From contig CANTFL010000810.1 of NCBI GenBank assembly GCA_947650285.1, positions 62,001 through 126,000 on the forward strand: a stretch of 64,000 bases of DNA, read 5' to 3'. Origin of the DNA: Hyaloperonospora brassicae (lineage: Eukaryota > Oomycota > Peronosporomycetes > Peronosporales > Peronosporaceae). Below the pieces are notes generated by a model. That model did not search any database. It worked only from the letters and a program-made list of their open reading frames with translations, and was not told the origin of the DNA. The first letter of the stretch is position 1; the number at the start of each line of letters is the position of its first letter. Made by a program: the position numbers and the translations under genes. This document shows, piece by piece, positions 23,407 to 33,790 of the stretch.

Positions 23407-25455
23407 ATGCCACGACCGCCTGCAAAAGCAAGTTCCGTGGTCGTGAGTGGTCCGCAAGTTGCAGCAATTCCACAAACAACGACTGCGCAGCCACCGTCGT
23501 CCGCGTCTTGTTTGCAGCAAGTCAAAAACGAGGTCGAGATGCAGCAACTGCAACTGCACCAACTCCGCCAGCAACAGCAACAGTACCAACTGCAGCAACA
23601 GCAACAAGCACAGATGCAGCAGCAACAGCAACAACAGCAGCAGCAGCAACTTCAACAGCAACTTCAACAGGAACTGCAACTGCAACAGCAACAATACCCC
23701 CAAGCCCCAGGACCGGTTTCTTCCAGCTCAACAGGTCAAGCTTCACTCGCGAGCAACGTCACTGCATCGCACTCTGCTGTCAACGCAGCAGCCGCCGCCG
23801 CCGCCGCCGCAGTAGCCGCAAACGCAGGCGGAGCAACAGCTGGGAATGGCTACGCGTTTCCCCGCAATTCGCCGGAATTCGCGTGCGAAAACGTCGGCGA
23901 ACGGGTCAAAGGCAAGCGCCGAAAGTACTGTCCCCACGAAGTGACGGCGCTTGTCTTGGGCGTGCAGCGCTACGCCGACGACAGCTGTCCCTGGAGCTCC
24001 ATCTTGCGCGATCCGCACCTCGGCCACTTGTTCCACGGACGGAGCGGCGTCGACTTGAAGGACAAGTGGCGGACGCTGATCAAGACGCGACCGGAGCTCG
24101 CGGCGTACACGAAGAACCGCAAGAACCACCGCAAGTACCGCCCGTTTTCGGCCACGGAAGAGCGCGCGCTGTTGGACGGCGTGAAAAAGTACAATGGCCA
24201 GCGCAACGTCTGGTCGCTCATTTTGATCGACAAAGAGCTCGGCCCTCAGTTTAATGACCGCTCGAATGTCCAGCTCAAGGACAAGTTCCGCACCATGCGA
24301 CGGGCCGGCACCACGTCGGCGTTAGTAGCGAGCGAGGGCGGCACGAGTGCCTTAACGCGACGGCCGACGTCGACTGCTGCTGCCGCTGCTACTGTCGCTG
24401 ATGCTGCCGCTGCTGCTGTGGCGTCCGTGGAAGAAGGGACACCGCCGTCGGACGTGAGTGGTGCGACGACGTCGAGAGCGCAAGCCCCGACGACTGCCGC
24501 GTCGGCCATGTTGATGATGCCGGCAACCAGCCGCGCGCTCCTTTCGACCGTTGCTTCAGCGAGTCAACAAGCTGCGTCGCTATTGGTGCAAAACAGCAAC
24601 GCGGCGTCGGCCATGTTCGGCGACCCGAACTTGTACTTGGCCGGGTCGTTCCCGCTCCCGTTGCACATGTCGCAGGCGATGACGATGCCGCTGTCCATGG
24701 CCACGACGCCGTCACGGCAGCAGACGACGCACGCCCAAGTGCAAGCGCAGACGTACGCGCAAGCACAAGCGATTGCAACGGCGCAGGCGCGTGCAGCCCA
24801 AGTGCAGATGGAAGCGCAGATGCAGCACTTGCGAGCCCATGGCGGCCAGCAGCACGTGGACATCAAGCAGCAGTACCAGGCGATGAATGCGGCGCACAAT
24901 AGTGCGTTCAGTACGGGCGTGCCTGGCTACCACGTCGTGGGGAATCAGCTCGTGCCTCAACAGGCACTATACTACCAGAACGCCCAGCAAGCACATCTCC
25001 ATCAGCAACAGCTGCAGCAGCATATGCAGCAGCGACAACTTCAGCAACAACAGCAGCAGCAACACCAGCAACAACAACAGCAGCAACAGCACCAGCAGCA
25101 GCAACAGCAGCAGCAACAGCAGCAACAGCAACAGCAACACCAGCAACAACAACAGCAGCAACAACAGCAGCAGCAACAGCAGCAGCAGCAACAGCAGCAG
25201 CAACATCAGCATCAACAGCAGCATCAACAGCAGCAGCAACAACAGCAGCAACAACAGCAGCAACAACTGGCTGCTGCAATGGCTGCCGCGTCTAATAGTT
25301 CCCATCAGCAATTGAAAGCACATGCGACAAGTGCTAGCGGTCAACCAAGTGGAACGTCACGAGGTGCGTCAGATAGTAGCGGTCATGGGGCAGGTGCGCA
25401 GACTGACAACTCGAATGATGTCACTAGTATGAAGACAGGACGAGCAGCACTGTGA
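23407..25455 (+). CDS. Two-repeat Myb/telobox-like protein with polyglutamine tracts
   Basis: The predicted protein has 682 aa from the ATG at 23407 (MPRPPAKASS); upstream in-frame codons lack an ATG. A Gln-rich segment (about 45-97) and an Ala run (about 127-140) precede two Myb/SANT-like repeats: about 168-228 (RKYCPHEVTALVLGVQRYAD, W196, VDLKDKWRT) and about 243-298 (RKYRPFSATEERALLDGVKK, W269, VQLKDKFRT). The VDLKDKWRT element resembles the telobox third helix of telomere-repeat-binding Myb domains; in repeat 2 the last Trp is Phe. An Ala/Ser/Thr-rich middle and a long Gln/His tract (about 534-621) follow. A nuclear DNA-binding role, either telomere or promoter binding, is inferred from the domain. 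The glutamine tracts mix CAG and CAA but probably vary in length between strains. There is no intron in the coding region. Confidence 0.85.
   Translation: MPRPPAKASSVVVSGPQVAAIPQTTTAQPPSSASCLQQVKNEVEMQQLQLHQLRQQQQQYQLQQQQQAQMQQQQQQQQQQQLQQQLQQELQLQQQQYPQAPGPVSSSSTGQASLASNVTASHSAVNAAAAAAAAAVAANAGGATAGNGYAFPRNSPEFACENVGERVKGKRRKYCPHEVTALVLGVQRYADDSCPWSSILRDPHLGHLFHGRSGVDLKDKWRTLIKTRPELAAYTKNRKNHRKYRPFSATEERALLDGVKKYNGQRNVWSLILIDKELGPQFNDRSNVQLKDKFRTMRRAGTTSALVASEGGTSALTRRPTSTAAAAATVADAAAAAVASVEEGTPPSDVSGATTSRAQAPTTAASAMLMMPATSRALLSTVASASQQAASLLVQNSNAASAMFGDPNLYLAGSFPLPLHMSQAMTMPLSMATTPSRQQTTHAQVQAQTYAQAQAIATAQARAAQVQMEAQMQHLRAHGGQQHVDIKQQYQAMNAAHNSAFSTGVPGYHVVGNQLVPQQALYYQNAQQAHLHQQQLQQHMQQRQLQQQQQQQHQQQQQQQQHQQQQQQQQQQQQQQQHQQQQQQQQQQQQQQQQQQQQQHQHQQQHQQQQQQQQQQQQQQLAAAMAAASNSSHQQLKAHATSASGQPSGTSRGASDSSGHGAGAQTDNSNDVTSMKTGRAAL
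23571..23696 (+). repeat. CAG/CAA trinucleotide tract 1 (coding)
   Basis: Interrupted CAG/CAA repeats encode the N-terminal glutamine-rich segment of the Myb-like protein. Interruptions by CTG, TAC and ATG codons should slow expansion. Confidence 0.9.
25005..25269 (+). repeat. CAG/CAA trinucleotide tract 2 (coding)
   Basis: About 260 bases of CAG, CAA and CAC/CAT codons encode the C-terminal poly-Gln/His tract. Long runs in the other frames (poly-Ser/Asn, poly-Leu, poly-Ala/Val) are artefacts of this repeat. Confidence 0.93.
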
Positions 25456-27644
25456 GCTACGGAGAAGCTGACGCCGTGCAGGAAAGTCGTGATCGAATGG
25501 CTGCAGCAGGCGGGCGCAAAGCGACAAGGTCGTCAATCGGTACGATGTGGTGTGGACATTTGTTTGCACGTATCCTTGCAGTACTTGACTCGTGTGTTGT
25601 TGTTATTGTCGTCTTCGTGTGTGGTGTGCTGAGCAGGTGCAAGAGGCTGACGACGTCACCCTCACATGCCATTCAGCAAAGACGCTGAGTCGATGCGATA
25701 GCACGTCTGCCACTCATTTGCACACTTGGCCCTAGACTGTAAACTGCCGAACGGGTGGGTGGGTTGGCATTTGCCAAGGACACGAGGCCGTGGCAAGGGA
25801 GATAACAAACGAGGCACATGATTACGACGATGATGGTGATGCCGAGTCGTACCATAGCGAGAGGAGAAAGCATGACAAGCGCGCAAGATATGAGGGACAC
25901 TGAATCCGATGTAACCATTCAGGCCAACTACTGCTAACCTTTGCTTGCTGTTGACGTTGTTCCGGGGCCATACGTAAATGTCCTGTCCGCTGAGGCAAAA
26001 GGTGTATCAGCCAGGATACGTTTCTGTGGCTGAGTTGACTGATGAGAAAAAACCCGACGGAATGTTTGTGTTGCGGCGCCGGACAGCTCATGTTCGTGGG
26101 TACAACTTGTTGTCTTGCGCGCAGCGATCAGGAAGAGGGCGCGCGACTGACTGACTGACTGACTGTATTGCGCTCGGCGATCGCTTTGCCACGTTTTGCA
26201 CAACTGCTGCTGTTTACGCGCAGTGGGCCGTAAGCTTGTGAAACGTTACCGATTTGGCGGGACAATTGCCCGAGGAGTACTGAAATAGCGATCGGAACAC
26301 GGTGGAGGATTAGTGTTGTGTTTCAGGCGACGGACCATCTGTTGAGCACCTGTTCAAATGGAGCTTCCGAAAAAAGCCCTCGTGCGTTTCCAAGAAAATG
26401 GGTAGTACGATCGCATACAAACACCAAGTGACGGGATCGAGATCAAACCGAAATTGACCAGAACGCCGCTTCTGATCAGCGCACAATGGGTCCAAGCAGC
26501 AGCTGTGACAACTGGCGGACGGGGCTATACACTGCCATCGTCCTGGAATTCGGCGCGGTTCCTCGCGCGTAAACGGTGTTAAACAGGGCGCCACATTTGC
26601 AGCAAACCCGCAAATGGTGCGCAAAACAAAGATCGGCCGCGCCCTATTTGATCGTGGAAGAGCGGCGCGCGTGAACGGACAGCAGCCACGCGATTGCTTC
26701 GGTGCAGCTGGAACACATCGCGACTGCGCTTAATTGCTTTCGTCATCCCCGTATGTGTCCTTTTCCCGGTGGGCAACGAATGATGGAAGCTACGAAGAGT
26801 GAGTTGCTCTACACTGCCAGCGTCGCACGCGACGAGGCTACTGCGAGCGAGTCGGCCATTGACTGCTACGGGATAGTACAACCACCAGCCGGTCGTTCAG
26901 TGAACCGCTTGTGCGCGACCGCACACAGACACACACACACGACAGCTGTTGCAGTGGGACTGTATCAACCTAACACTTACTTGTCCGAAGTGAATCGACC
27001 GCGTCGTCGTGAATGCCGTTGCGGTTGTTTTGTCGTCGCAGTCGTTGGTAGGGATCTCCCGATCGATAGCCTCGAGCCTCTGTACTCACGCGCTCGCCGT
27101 CGCCGCTGTTGTGTGCATGCACAAAGACGCAAAAGGCACAAGTGACGAAGTGCACAGCGAACATGTCTCTCGGGTCGTCTGTCTTTCCAAGCGGCGTTCG
27201 TCCAGTTGCGTGCGCGGTCATGTGCGCGGCGGACGAACAGCTCCAAGCGATCGGTCGCCATAATCAAACCAAGAGACAGTGGCTGTCCCGGCGCATCAAC
27301 CGGCCAAAGTGGACACGACCGTTTGTTTGTGCGCACATATACAGTCGGATCATGATGATGATGATGATGACATCCACACGTCCACACATCCACATACACA
27401 CATACACATACATAGATACTAACATTCATACAGAGTTCCACGTCCGAGAGTGAGTCTTCGCGGTTATCAGAACTTCGCAACCAATTGAGCGAACTGTCCC
27501 ACAACCCGCCTGCCTGCTTCCCACACACACGCACACACGCGCACACAGACACACACAGAGACACAGAGAGACAGAGAGACAAAGAGAGACAGAGAGACAC
27601 CCACGTCCGGTGTGGCACTTCCCCATTCCGCGGCTCCGGCGCCA
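25456..27644. other. Intergenic region with microsatellites
   Basis: No gene is recognised. It holds (TGAC)n near 26145-26165, an (ATG)n run at about 27351-27370, a CA/CACATA-rich stretch at 27378-27430, and a compound CACACG/GACACAGAGA repeat at about 27520-27600 just before the PH-domain gene. Open frames there are repeat translations. Confidence 0.6.
27520..27600. repeat. Compound (CACACG)n/(GACACAGAGA)n microsatellite
   Basis: A CA-rich run passes into a purine-rich AGAGAC repeat ending about 45 bases before the start codon at 27645. It is likely in the promoter or 5' leader of the PH-domain gene. Confidence 0.88.
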
Positions 27645-28547
27645 ATGGTCCTGTCGTTTCCGCCGCGAACGCACGCGGCCCGCAGTCTCGCGCGCGCGCC
27701 CTTTTACCCGTCAAAAGCACGTGGCCGCCCGCCGCCGACGACGACGTTCGGACCGAGTGGCAGTCTCTATGAGCCCTTTTTGTCGTCGCCCGTGTTCAAA
27801 AGTAGTCGCAGTGAGTCCCTCCGCTCGACGTGGATGACCACTGATAGTGACTCTGTCGTAGGCAGAGACGACGACGACGACGACGACGAATCGGACAGTG
27901 CCACTGCCAACGACGTCGTCGGGTCGCACCGTATCGGCCAAAGCGTAGACGTTGGCCACGCGGTCGTGCCCTTGCGGCCGCCGCAGCCACTGAGTGACTG
28001 GGTCTACTGGCAACGCGACGCCGTGGCGCTGCCCAACTGCTGGACGCGGGTGTTTGCGGTCTTTAGCCGCCCCGACTTGTGGCTCTATCGCTACGAAGAC
28101 GCCTCGGCGCGGAGTCTCTTAGTGCGGCTGCGCGTCACTGCGCTCGACGTCGTGTCGGACGCGCGCCAGCTGCAGTTCCACGACGCCGGAGCGACTGCGT
28201 GCGTCCAGCTGTGCTTTCCAGATGCTGCAGCGGTCGACCGATGGGTCGACGGCGTCACCAGTGCGCTCGTTGCACGGGCGGAACCCACACACGCGACGTC
28301 GCAGACGGCTGTGCTGTCAACGAAGCAGCAAAAGAGCTTCTGGGCGGCGGTGCGTGCGACGGTGCGCGACGTGACGACGAAGCAGCAGGTTAGTGCGGGT
28401 CAAGCAGACCCGGCGTTCGGTCGAGCGCGTTGCCAGCCGCTAAAGCAGTTGGGCCAGCAGTGGAAACAAGTGACCAGTGCGCTGAAGGGCGCGCTGAGGC
28501 CGCAGCAGCTGCGCCGTCGCCGGCAGTTCCGCCAACTTGGCGTGTGA
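27645..28547 (+). CDS. PH-domain protein
   Basis: The predicted protein has 300 aa from the first ATG in frame (27645, MVLSFPPRTH). A basic, Ser/Pro-rich N-terminus is followed by an acidic DDDDDDDESD stretch (about residues 75-84). A pleckstrin-homology fold spans about 117-212: DWVYWQRDAVALPNCWTRVF, strands FAVFSRPDLWLYRYED and SLLVRLRVTALDVV, then a closing amphipathic helix DAAAVDRWVDGVTSAL with the conserved PH Trp. The C-terminus is basic (QLRRRRQFRQLGV). PH domains bind phosphoinositides or proteins at membranes; a signalling or trafficking adaptor role is an inference, and no catalytic domain is visible. There is no intron. A GGAAGA-rich purine run follows the stop codon. Confidence 0.78.
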   Translation: MVLSFPPRTHAARSLARAPFYPSKARGRPPPTTTFGPSGSLYEPFLSSPVFKSSRSESLRSTWMTTDSDSVVGRDDDDDDDESDSATANDVVGSHRIGQSVDVGHAVVPLRPPQPLSDWVYWQRDAVALPNCWTRVFAVFSRPDLWLYRYEDASARSLLVRLRVTALDVVSDARQLQFHDAGATACVQLCFPDAAAVDRWVDGVTSALVARAEPTHATSQTAVLSTKQQKSFWAAVRATVRDVTTKQQVSAGQADPAFGRARCQPLKQLGQQWKQVTSALKGALRPQQLRRRRQFRQLGV

Positions 28548-28555
28548 GATTATTA

Positions 28556-28660
28556 AAGGGAGGAAGATAGGGGACAGGACAAGAGAGCGAGGAAGAGGGA
28601 AGAGGAAGGAGAAGGAGAAGAGGAAGAAGAGGAAGAGGAAGAGAGAGGAAGAGGAACGGA
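28556..28660 (+). repeat. Polypurine (GGAAGA)n tract
   Basis: About 100 bases almost free of pyrimidines on the + strand start right after the PH-domain stop codon. Such tracts can form triplexes or R-loops; any role here is unknown. Confidence 0.9.
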
Positions 28661-29398
28661 CGTCCGTATATGGATTTAGTGAGTACGATTAAGTTAACGT
28701 TTTGACACGAGCCATTTGCATGCGCACGTGCTGCTGCAGCCAAAAGAAGATCAAAGTGCAGTGGCCGCGGCCGTATGTTTACGCCCGCGGTCGGCAAAGT
28801 CGCTGTTGGACACCTCGACGCACGACGTGAAGACGGGTCGAGTTGGTTTCCTGCCCCGTGCGACACCTCAGTCGGTGGCTGCTGCGGATGGGGCGGGGAA
28901 CGCTGGCGCAGCTTTCTGGGAAGCAGATCAGGTGCTCTCGGGCGCAGAACGCGTTCGCGTCGACTGGCGCTCGCCATCGGTTGCGCTGTGGTCGCACGAC
29001 GTGGGCGAAACGAACCGACTGGAGAAGTTGCGACGGGTCTCGAGGCCGCACAGCGAGCGACTCGAGCGAGACGGGTGAAAGAGGAAAGTGTTTCGCTGTG
29101 TGTGTGCGCATGTAAATGGGCGTAAACGATTGCATGTGCGACGGTGGGACTCGTGGACTGCATGTTCGACGTCAGATGGTGTGATGCCACGATACGTGAC
29201 GCTGTGTATGTCTCCGTCGACGCGTAGCAGCGACGGAGGAACCACATCGCGTGTCAATACAATTATTGCGAACGGGAACCAGCGTCCATTATGGCAAACG
29301 GACGGCAGACAGACAGACAATTAGACAATTAGACAGATCGATAAAATAGATCGACCAAAGCCACAAGTCTACTTCCTGACGCGGTGAACGAGATTATG

Positions 29399-29442
29399 TT
29401 GCTGCAGCGACTCCATTGCGTTGCTGCAGCGACTCGATTGCG
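29399..29442 (+). repeat. 22-bp tandem duplication
   Basis: TTGCTGCAGCGACTCCATTG (plus CG) at 29399-29420 is repeated at 29421-29442 with one C/G mismatch. Confidence 0.9.
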
Positions 29443-29754
29443 GCAACTTCCGCCATCGTCGTGCACAAGAGCTGCCCATCGAGAACCTGCGTCCAGCGCT
29501 ATCGATGTATTGCAGAATGGCGATATTCCAGCGGCGCCCTACCGTTTTTGCCAAGGCCAAGATGCGTTCTCGAGCGCGAAAACGGTCATCCGAACTGGGC
29601 CAAACGGTCGTTCATGGACTGATCCATCCATCGTCCTCGAGCGGCGAGAGCGGCCATCGTCCACTCCTGTACTGCATACACCCGTGTGTGCCACAATGGA
29701 CTGCGAGTACGTTCGTCGGTACGTTCGTCGGTACGTGTTTCCATGCGTTTGAGA

Positions 29755-31377
29755 CTATTCGTGATACAGCTTATAGAGCGTCACCGAGAGCCCCAGTGTG
29801 CCCACGACGACACCAGCGCCGAGCATCAGCAACGGCCCCGTGTGTTTCCGACTCCAGATGGGCCCCGTGGCCTGCAACAAGTAGAACAGCGCCGGCAGGA
29901 TGTAAATCAAGAGCGAGCCCGAGACAGAGCCGACAATGCTCAGCGGGATCTTGACCGACGGCACAAAGATACTGCACGTGGCAATGAGCACGAGGCTGAC
30001 GACCGTGACCGTGACGTACTCGCGGTACGTCGCGCGGTGACTCGGCGTCTGCCGCCCGTTCTTCACGCGGAGGTACACGCTCAGCACACAGGACCGGAAG
30101 GGCCACATGGCAATCGGTGTCGTCAGCACGAGCGCCAGCGCCATACACAGCTGACCCACGAGCAGTGGCCCGCGCACGGCCGCGTGCTGCGCCACGTACG
30201 TTGCGGAAAAGTTGAGCAAAATGTTGTCCTGCGTCGCGGCGCCAAACTGCACGTAGCCGCAGAGCGCAATCGCCGCGTAGAGCCCAAACGCAACGGCAAT
30301 TGCGCTGCCGACCGCGCGGTTCATGCGCGGCAGGGTGCGGTCCTGGAGCTCTTCGTACACGGGCAGCGCCGTGTTGTGGCACGCAAAGGCCGAGATCAGG
30401 AGCGTCAGCGTGTAGACACTGCCGGGCTCGAAGCGCACGGCCTGCACGCCGGGCGCGACCGCAAAGCTGCGGCCCGTGGCGTCGACCGCCAGGAGCAGCG
30501 CCACGACGACAAAGGCCACGACGTAGCAGACCGACAGGATCGCCAGCACGGACGCGAGCCAGAGCTTTCCAATCTGCCGACTGAGCGACAGCGGACAGAC
30601 GACAGCGGCCACGAGCGCGAGCGTCACGAGCCACTTGTCGGCGCGCGCAACGCCCGCGACGGCGGCCACGAGGTCCGTGACAAACACGACGTAGCTCACG
30701 AGCGTGCCAAAGCCGCCCGAGATAAAGGTAAACTCGGCCACGCGCGTGCCCCAGGCGCCCATGGTGTAGTGGCCGAGGCTCTCGTAGGTCTTGGCGCAGT
30801 GCGCGCCCGCGCGGTCGCTGGCGGCCAGCAGCAGCTGCACCGAGTAGCGCGTCGTGAGCGCGATCGCCAGCAGCAGGAGCGTGCCGAGGAGCCAGCCGCT
30901 CGAGGCGATGGCGAACGGCACGGCCAGCGTCCCCGAGCCCAAGATCGTGTTGGTCAGCGTGAACGTCGAGCCCCAGAGCGAACTGGTCGCGCTGGACGCA
31001 GCAGCAGCAGTAGCAGCAGTGGACGTAGCAGCAGTGGACGTAGCTGTGTGTGTTGTCTCGTGCGGGGCGACGTGAACAATGGCGTGGCACGACTCGGGGC
31101 GCAGGAGGGCGTGGGCTTCCGTGGCGGTGAAGCTGTGGGCGTCAGTGCCGGTCGCGACGCGCGGACTGGCGACGTACTCGCCCATGGAGATGGACCGCGG
31201 CGGGCAGTCGCACTGGTGCTTGAGTGTGGCCAAGATGTCGCGCGAGCCGCGTTTCACGGGCGACAGCGTGAGGCCGCACGTGTGCCGCGCGCCGGGTAGT
31301 GGCGGGGCGAGGAGCACAATGGGGCGCACGGCCTGGCGGTTCGATGGCGCCGACGACGGGGGCGGGCGGGGCGCCAT
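29755..31377 (-). CDS. Amino acid transporter, AAAP/SLC38-like
   Basis: The predicted protein has 540 aa from the ATG at 31377 (MAPRPPPSSA). In-frame codons upstream carry a low-complexity leader and look untranslated; an alternative start is Met65 (MGEYVASP). Residues 1-130 are a hydrophilic, Ser/Thr/Ala-rich cytosolic N-terminus containing a TSTAA repeat. The transporter core begins at SSLWGSTFTLTNTILGSGTL (132-151), whose GSGTLAVPFA is the unwound TM1 segment of the AAAP family. About eleven hydrophobic segments follow, including SAFACHNTALPVYEEL and LLVGQLCMALALVLTTPIAM. This fold moves neutral or cationic amino acids at the plasma or vacuolar membrane, coupled to H+ or Na+; substrate and direction cannot be read from sequence. 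No intron is needed. The long frame on the opposite strand is a GC-rich shadow. Confidence 0.9.
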   Translation of the reverse strand: MAPRPPPSSAPSNRQAVRPIVLLAPPLPGARHTCGLTLSPVKRGSRDILATLKHQCDCPPRSISMGEYVASPRVATGTDAHSFTATEAHALLRPESCHAIVHVAPHETTHTATSTAATSTAATAAAASSATSSLWGSTFTLTNTILGSGTLAVPFAIASSGWLLGTLLLLAIALTTRYSVQLLLAASDRAGAHCAKTYESLGHYTMGAWGTRVAEFTFISGGFGTLVSYVVFVTDLVAAVAGVARADKWLVTLALVAAVVCPLSLSRQIGKLWLASVLAILSVCYVVAFVVVALLLAVDATGRSFAVAPGVQAVRFEPGSVYTLTLLISAFACHNTALPVYEELQDRTLPRMNRAVGSAIAVAFGLYAAIALCGYVQFGAATQDNILLNFSATYVAQHAAVRGPLLVGQLCMALALVLTTPIAMWPFRSCVLSVYLRVKNGRQTPSHRATYREYVTVTVVSLVLIATCSIFVPSVKIPLSIVGSVSGSLLIYILPALFYLLQATGPIWSRKHTGPLLMLGAGVVVGTLGLSVTLYKLYHE

Positions 31378-33692
31378 GACGACGACGAGGGAGGGTGGGG
31401 TGGGGTGGGGTGGGGCGCGGAGCGAGCGCGCACGGGCAGTGGAGAGAGAGAGAGAGTCCGTGGGCGGGCGCCGCGAGACAGCGACGTGCGGTCTCTCGAC
31501 GGCAAATGGAAATGTGTGAGCGCAGTGGAGACGCGGGCGGGCCAAAGTGGCTACACTCGCGCTCGGGCGCGACGACGGCGTTTCGGCTCGCTCGTTGCTG
31601 GTAGGGGGGGCGGCTTATGCACCCTCTATTGTTAGTATCCTGTGTCTATCGGGGGTGAAGGGAAGGGGGGGAAGGGGGCGGGGTGAAGCGGCGCAGGCGG
31701 TATGCTGCGCACGCGGTATTTCGATTCGAGTTGAGGTGGACTCTATTTTTTTGTTGTCATGGCCCGTCATCGACGTGATGATGGTCGTTAGTGCTCGTAG
31801 CGACGAAGAAAACGGGCGAAGAAGCCAAGGTGGGTGTTGGTGTGCTTTCAGCCAATGGATGGCTCACGAACTCGTGACACGGTCAGAAGGCGCTCTCGTA
31901 TTCGCGGAAAGCAGAGGCTGCACGTGCGATGGCTCGATCACACATATGGCTATGGTTTCTCCTCCACCCTCGCGGACTTGGGATAGATACTACGTAGACG
32001 CTCGACCGCACCGACAGACGGTCCGCGATTGCGTCATACGGGACCGAGAAGCTCGCGCCGATACAGTAAATAGAGAGGTGCCCTATCCCGTTCGGATACC
32101 ACGCGAACGTACAGCACGTTGTCGGCGCTCTTGTGCGACCTCGAAGCGGCAGCTGTCTCGTCTCGCATGGCAAGCTCCTTCCTTCGGTACGCACGACGGG
32201 CTTCCTGGAGGGTCCCGCTTGCACCTGTCCCATGCCGCTAGCCATCGTCGTTGAGCAAACGAAGTCCCGCCAACATACTAACAGTTTCGACGCTTTGACG
32301 ACAGTCTCCATCGTTGTGAATCCTACTGCCCGCCCAGTGCCGATCCTCGTAGCTGCTTTGATTCGTTGCTACCACGTGCACAAGCAGAGACTTTCGATCT
32401 CGAACTTGAGCGATCTGCAGCTCAGTGCCCAATCTTCAAGTCGATCGCGTGTCGATGCCAGATCTCGACAATGCCTCGCGCGATACAGTGACTCAGTGAC
32501 TGCGAGTACCATCTCCGCGTTTGTCATCACAACACGTCTCTTGTCGGTCACATCGGTGGCCAGCCCATCAACGCGAGTCCCTATCAGCTCCTTGATGAAC
32601 AAAAGTCAAGGCGTACGACGCTGCAGACGAGCCTCGTACCTCTGGCCGACTCGATCGTAACAAGTGCGCCGTCTACGAGCAAAAAGGACACAAAACTGCC
32701 TCTGTGGCCTTCTTCATGCAAACGAATTGTCCCAACTAGCAAACGGTACCTCTGTCTCGGCATGGAGGATAAAAGTACAGTCAGCACCACTGGGTGCGAG
32801 CTTAGCCAACTCATGCACTCCACTTCCTTCGTAGCTATGCTTACTCGCCAGAAAGCGTCATCGCATGCTACCGAGTCCGGCAATGCAGTAGTGCACGACG
32901 TGTGCTGAAGAAAACGAATCGCTCGTTATGATCTTCTTTGGTGTAGCTGAGGCTATTCAGTGTTGGCCACCGACGGACACGACACAGGCGCTTGCCGCTG
33001 TTGCAACTTGACTGGCCGTTCAACACACGGTCAAGCCCTCTTTTCGCGTCGCCAGGTCATCATCATCATCAGAACGTCATGATGCCCCCTCGTGCAGCAA
33101 AAGCAATTGCAACTACATCCTATCGCCATTGTCTGGACGTTGTCGTGCCAGTGTCCAGCCTTCCCAGTGACTGAGCATTGCATCTATCATTGCTTCGACC
33201 ACGCTTAGTTGGTCAGGCACGATGTATGCCGACTGAGTAGACTGACAATATCGTGCTAGCAGTTTCTTACGTCATCGAACAACGCTCGCCTTACGCCACA
33301 TTGGTAAAATGCCAGAGGGCCGATTCATGCACTGGTGTTTATCAAACACATAGACCGCGCACGATCTCCTTGGACTGACGTTGATTACATCTCAATGCCG
33401 TGCAAATCAATGTTTTGGTTTCCGGCAGAAACCGAAAGCAACTGTGGCGCGAGTCTACCGCGACCAATCCGGAGCAGAGAGTTTCTAATGCGTCACTGAT
33501 AAAGGTGGCTGCGATATCGTTTTACTGTTGCTGGCTGCAGCGCAGTTCACGGAATAGGGCGCCTCGGTATTGTGTTTTTTTGCATACGAGGAGACGCTAT
33601 TGCGCACACGAGATGGGCACTATGTAATCCTGCATGTCTCTACACGAACAGCTACACTGCAAAAAGAGATAGAAACAGTGCGAGCCGACGTC

Positions 33693-33790
33693 TGTGACAG
33701 GTGCAACTCTTCGACCAATGAGACGCTCAGTCACAGCTGCGTCACCCTTGCAATCGTATTGAGCCACAACAACATCTGGCGCAAGAGCGT
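33693..33790 (+). pseudogene. Possible LINE zinc-finger relic (zf-RVT-like)
   Basis: A frame reads CDRCNSSTNETLSHSCVTLA followed by VLSHNNIW. The pattern CxxC...ETLxH...C..A...W is that of the zinc finger after the reverse transcriptase in many non-LTR elements. The frame is open only from about 33570 to 33815 and no RT core is seen, so the call is tentative. Confidence 0.33.

Larger units (their letters stand above)
28548..29754. other. Intergenic region between PH-domain and transporter genes
   Basis: A purine tract of GGAAGA/GAGGAA units covers about 28556-28660. (GACA)n and (ATTAGACA) repeats lie near 29305-29340. A 22-bp tandem duplication lies at 29399-29442 and a 12-bp one near 29708-29731. 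No gene is recognised. Confidence 0.6.

Noticed and set aside
24887..25344. Poly-Ser/Asn, poly-Ala/Val and poly-Leu frames around the CAG tract
   Set aside because: Out-of-frame translations of the CAG/CAA repeat.
29686..31299. 537-codon plus-strand frame opposite the amino acid transporter
   Set aside because: Highly charged antisense shadow of hydrophobic coding sequence; the minus frame has the transporter motifs.
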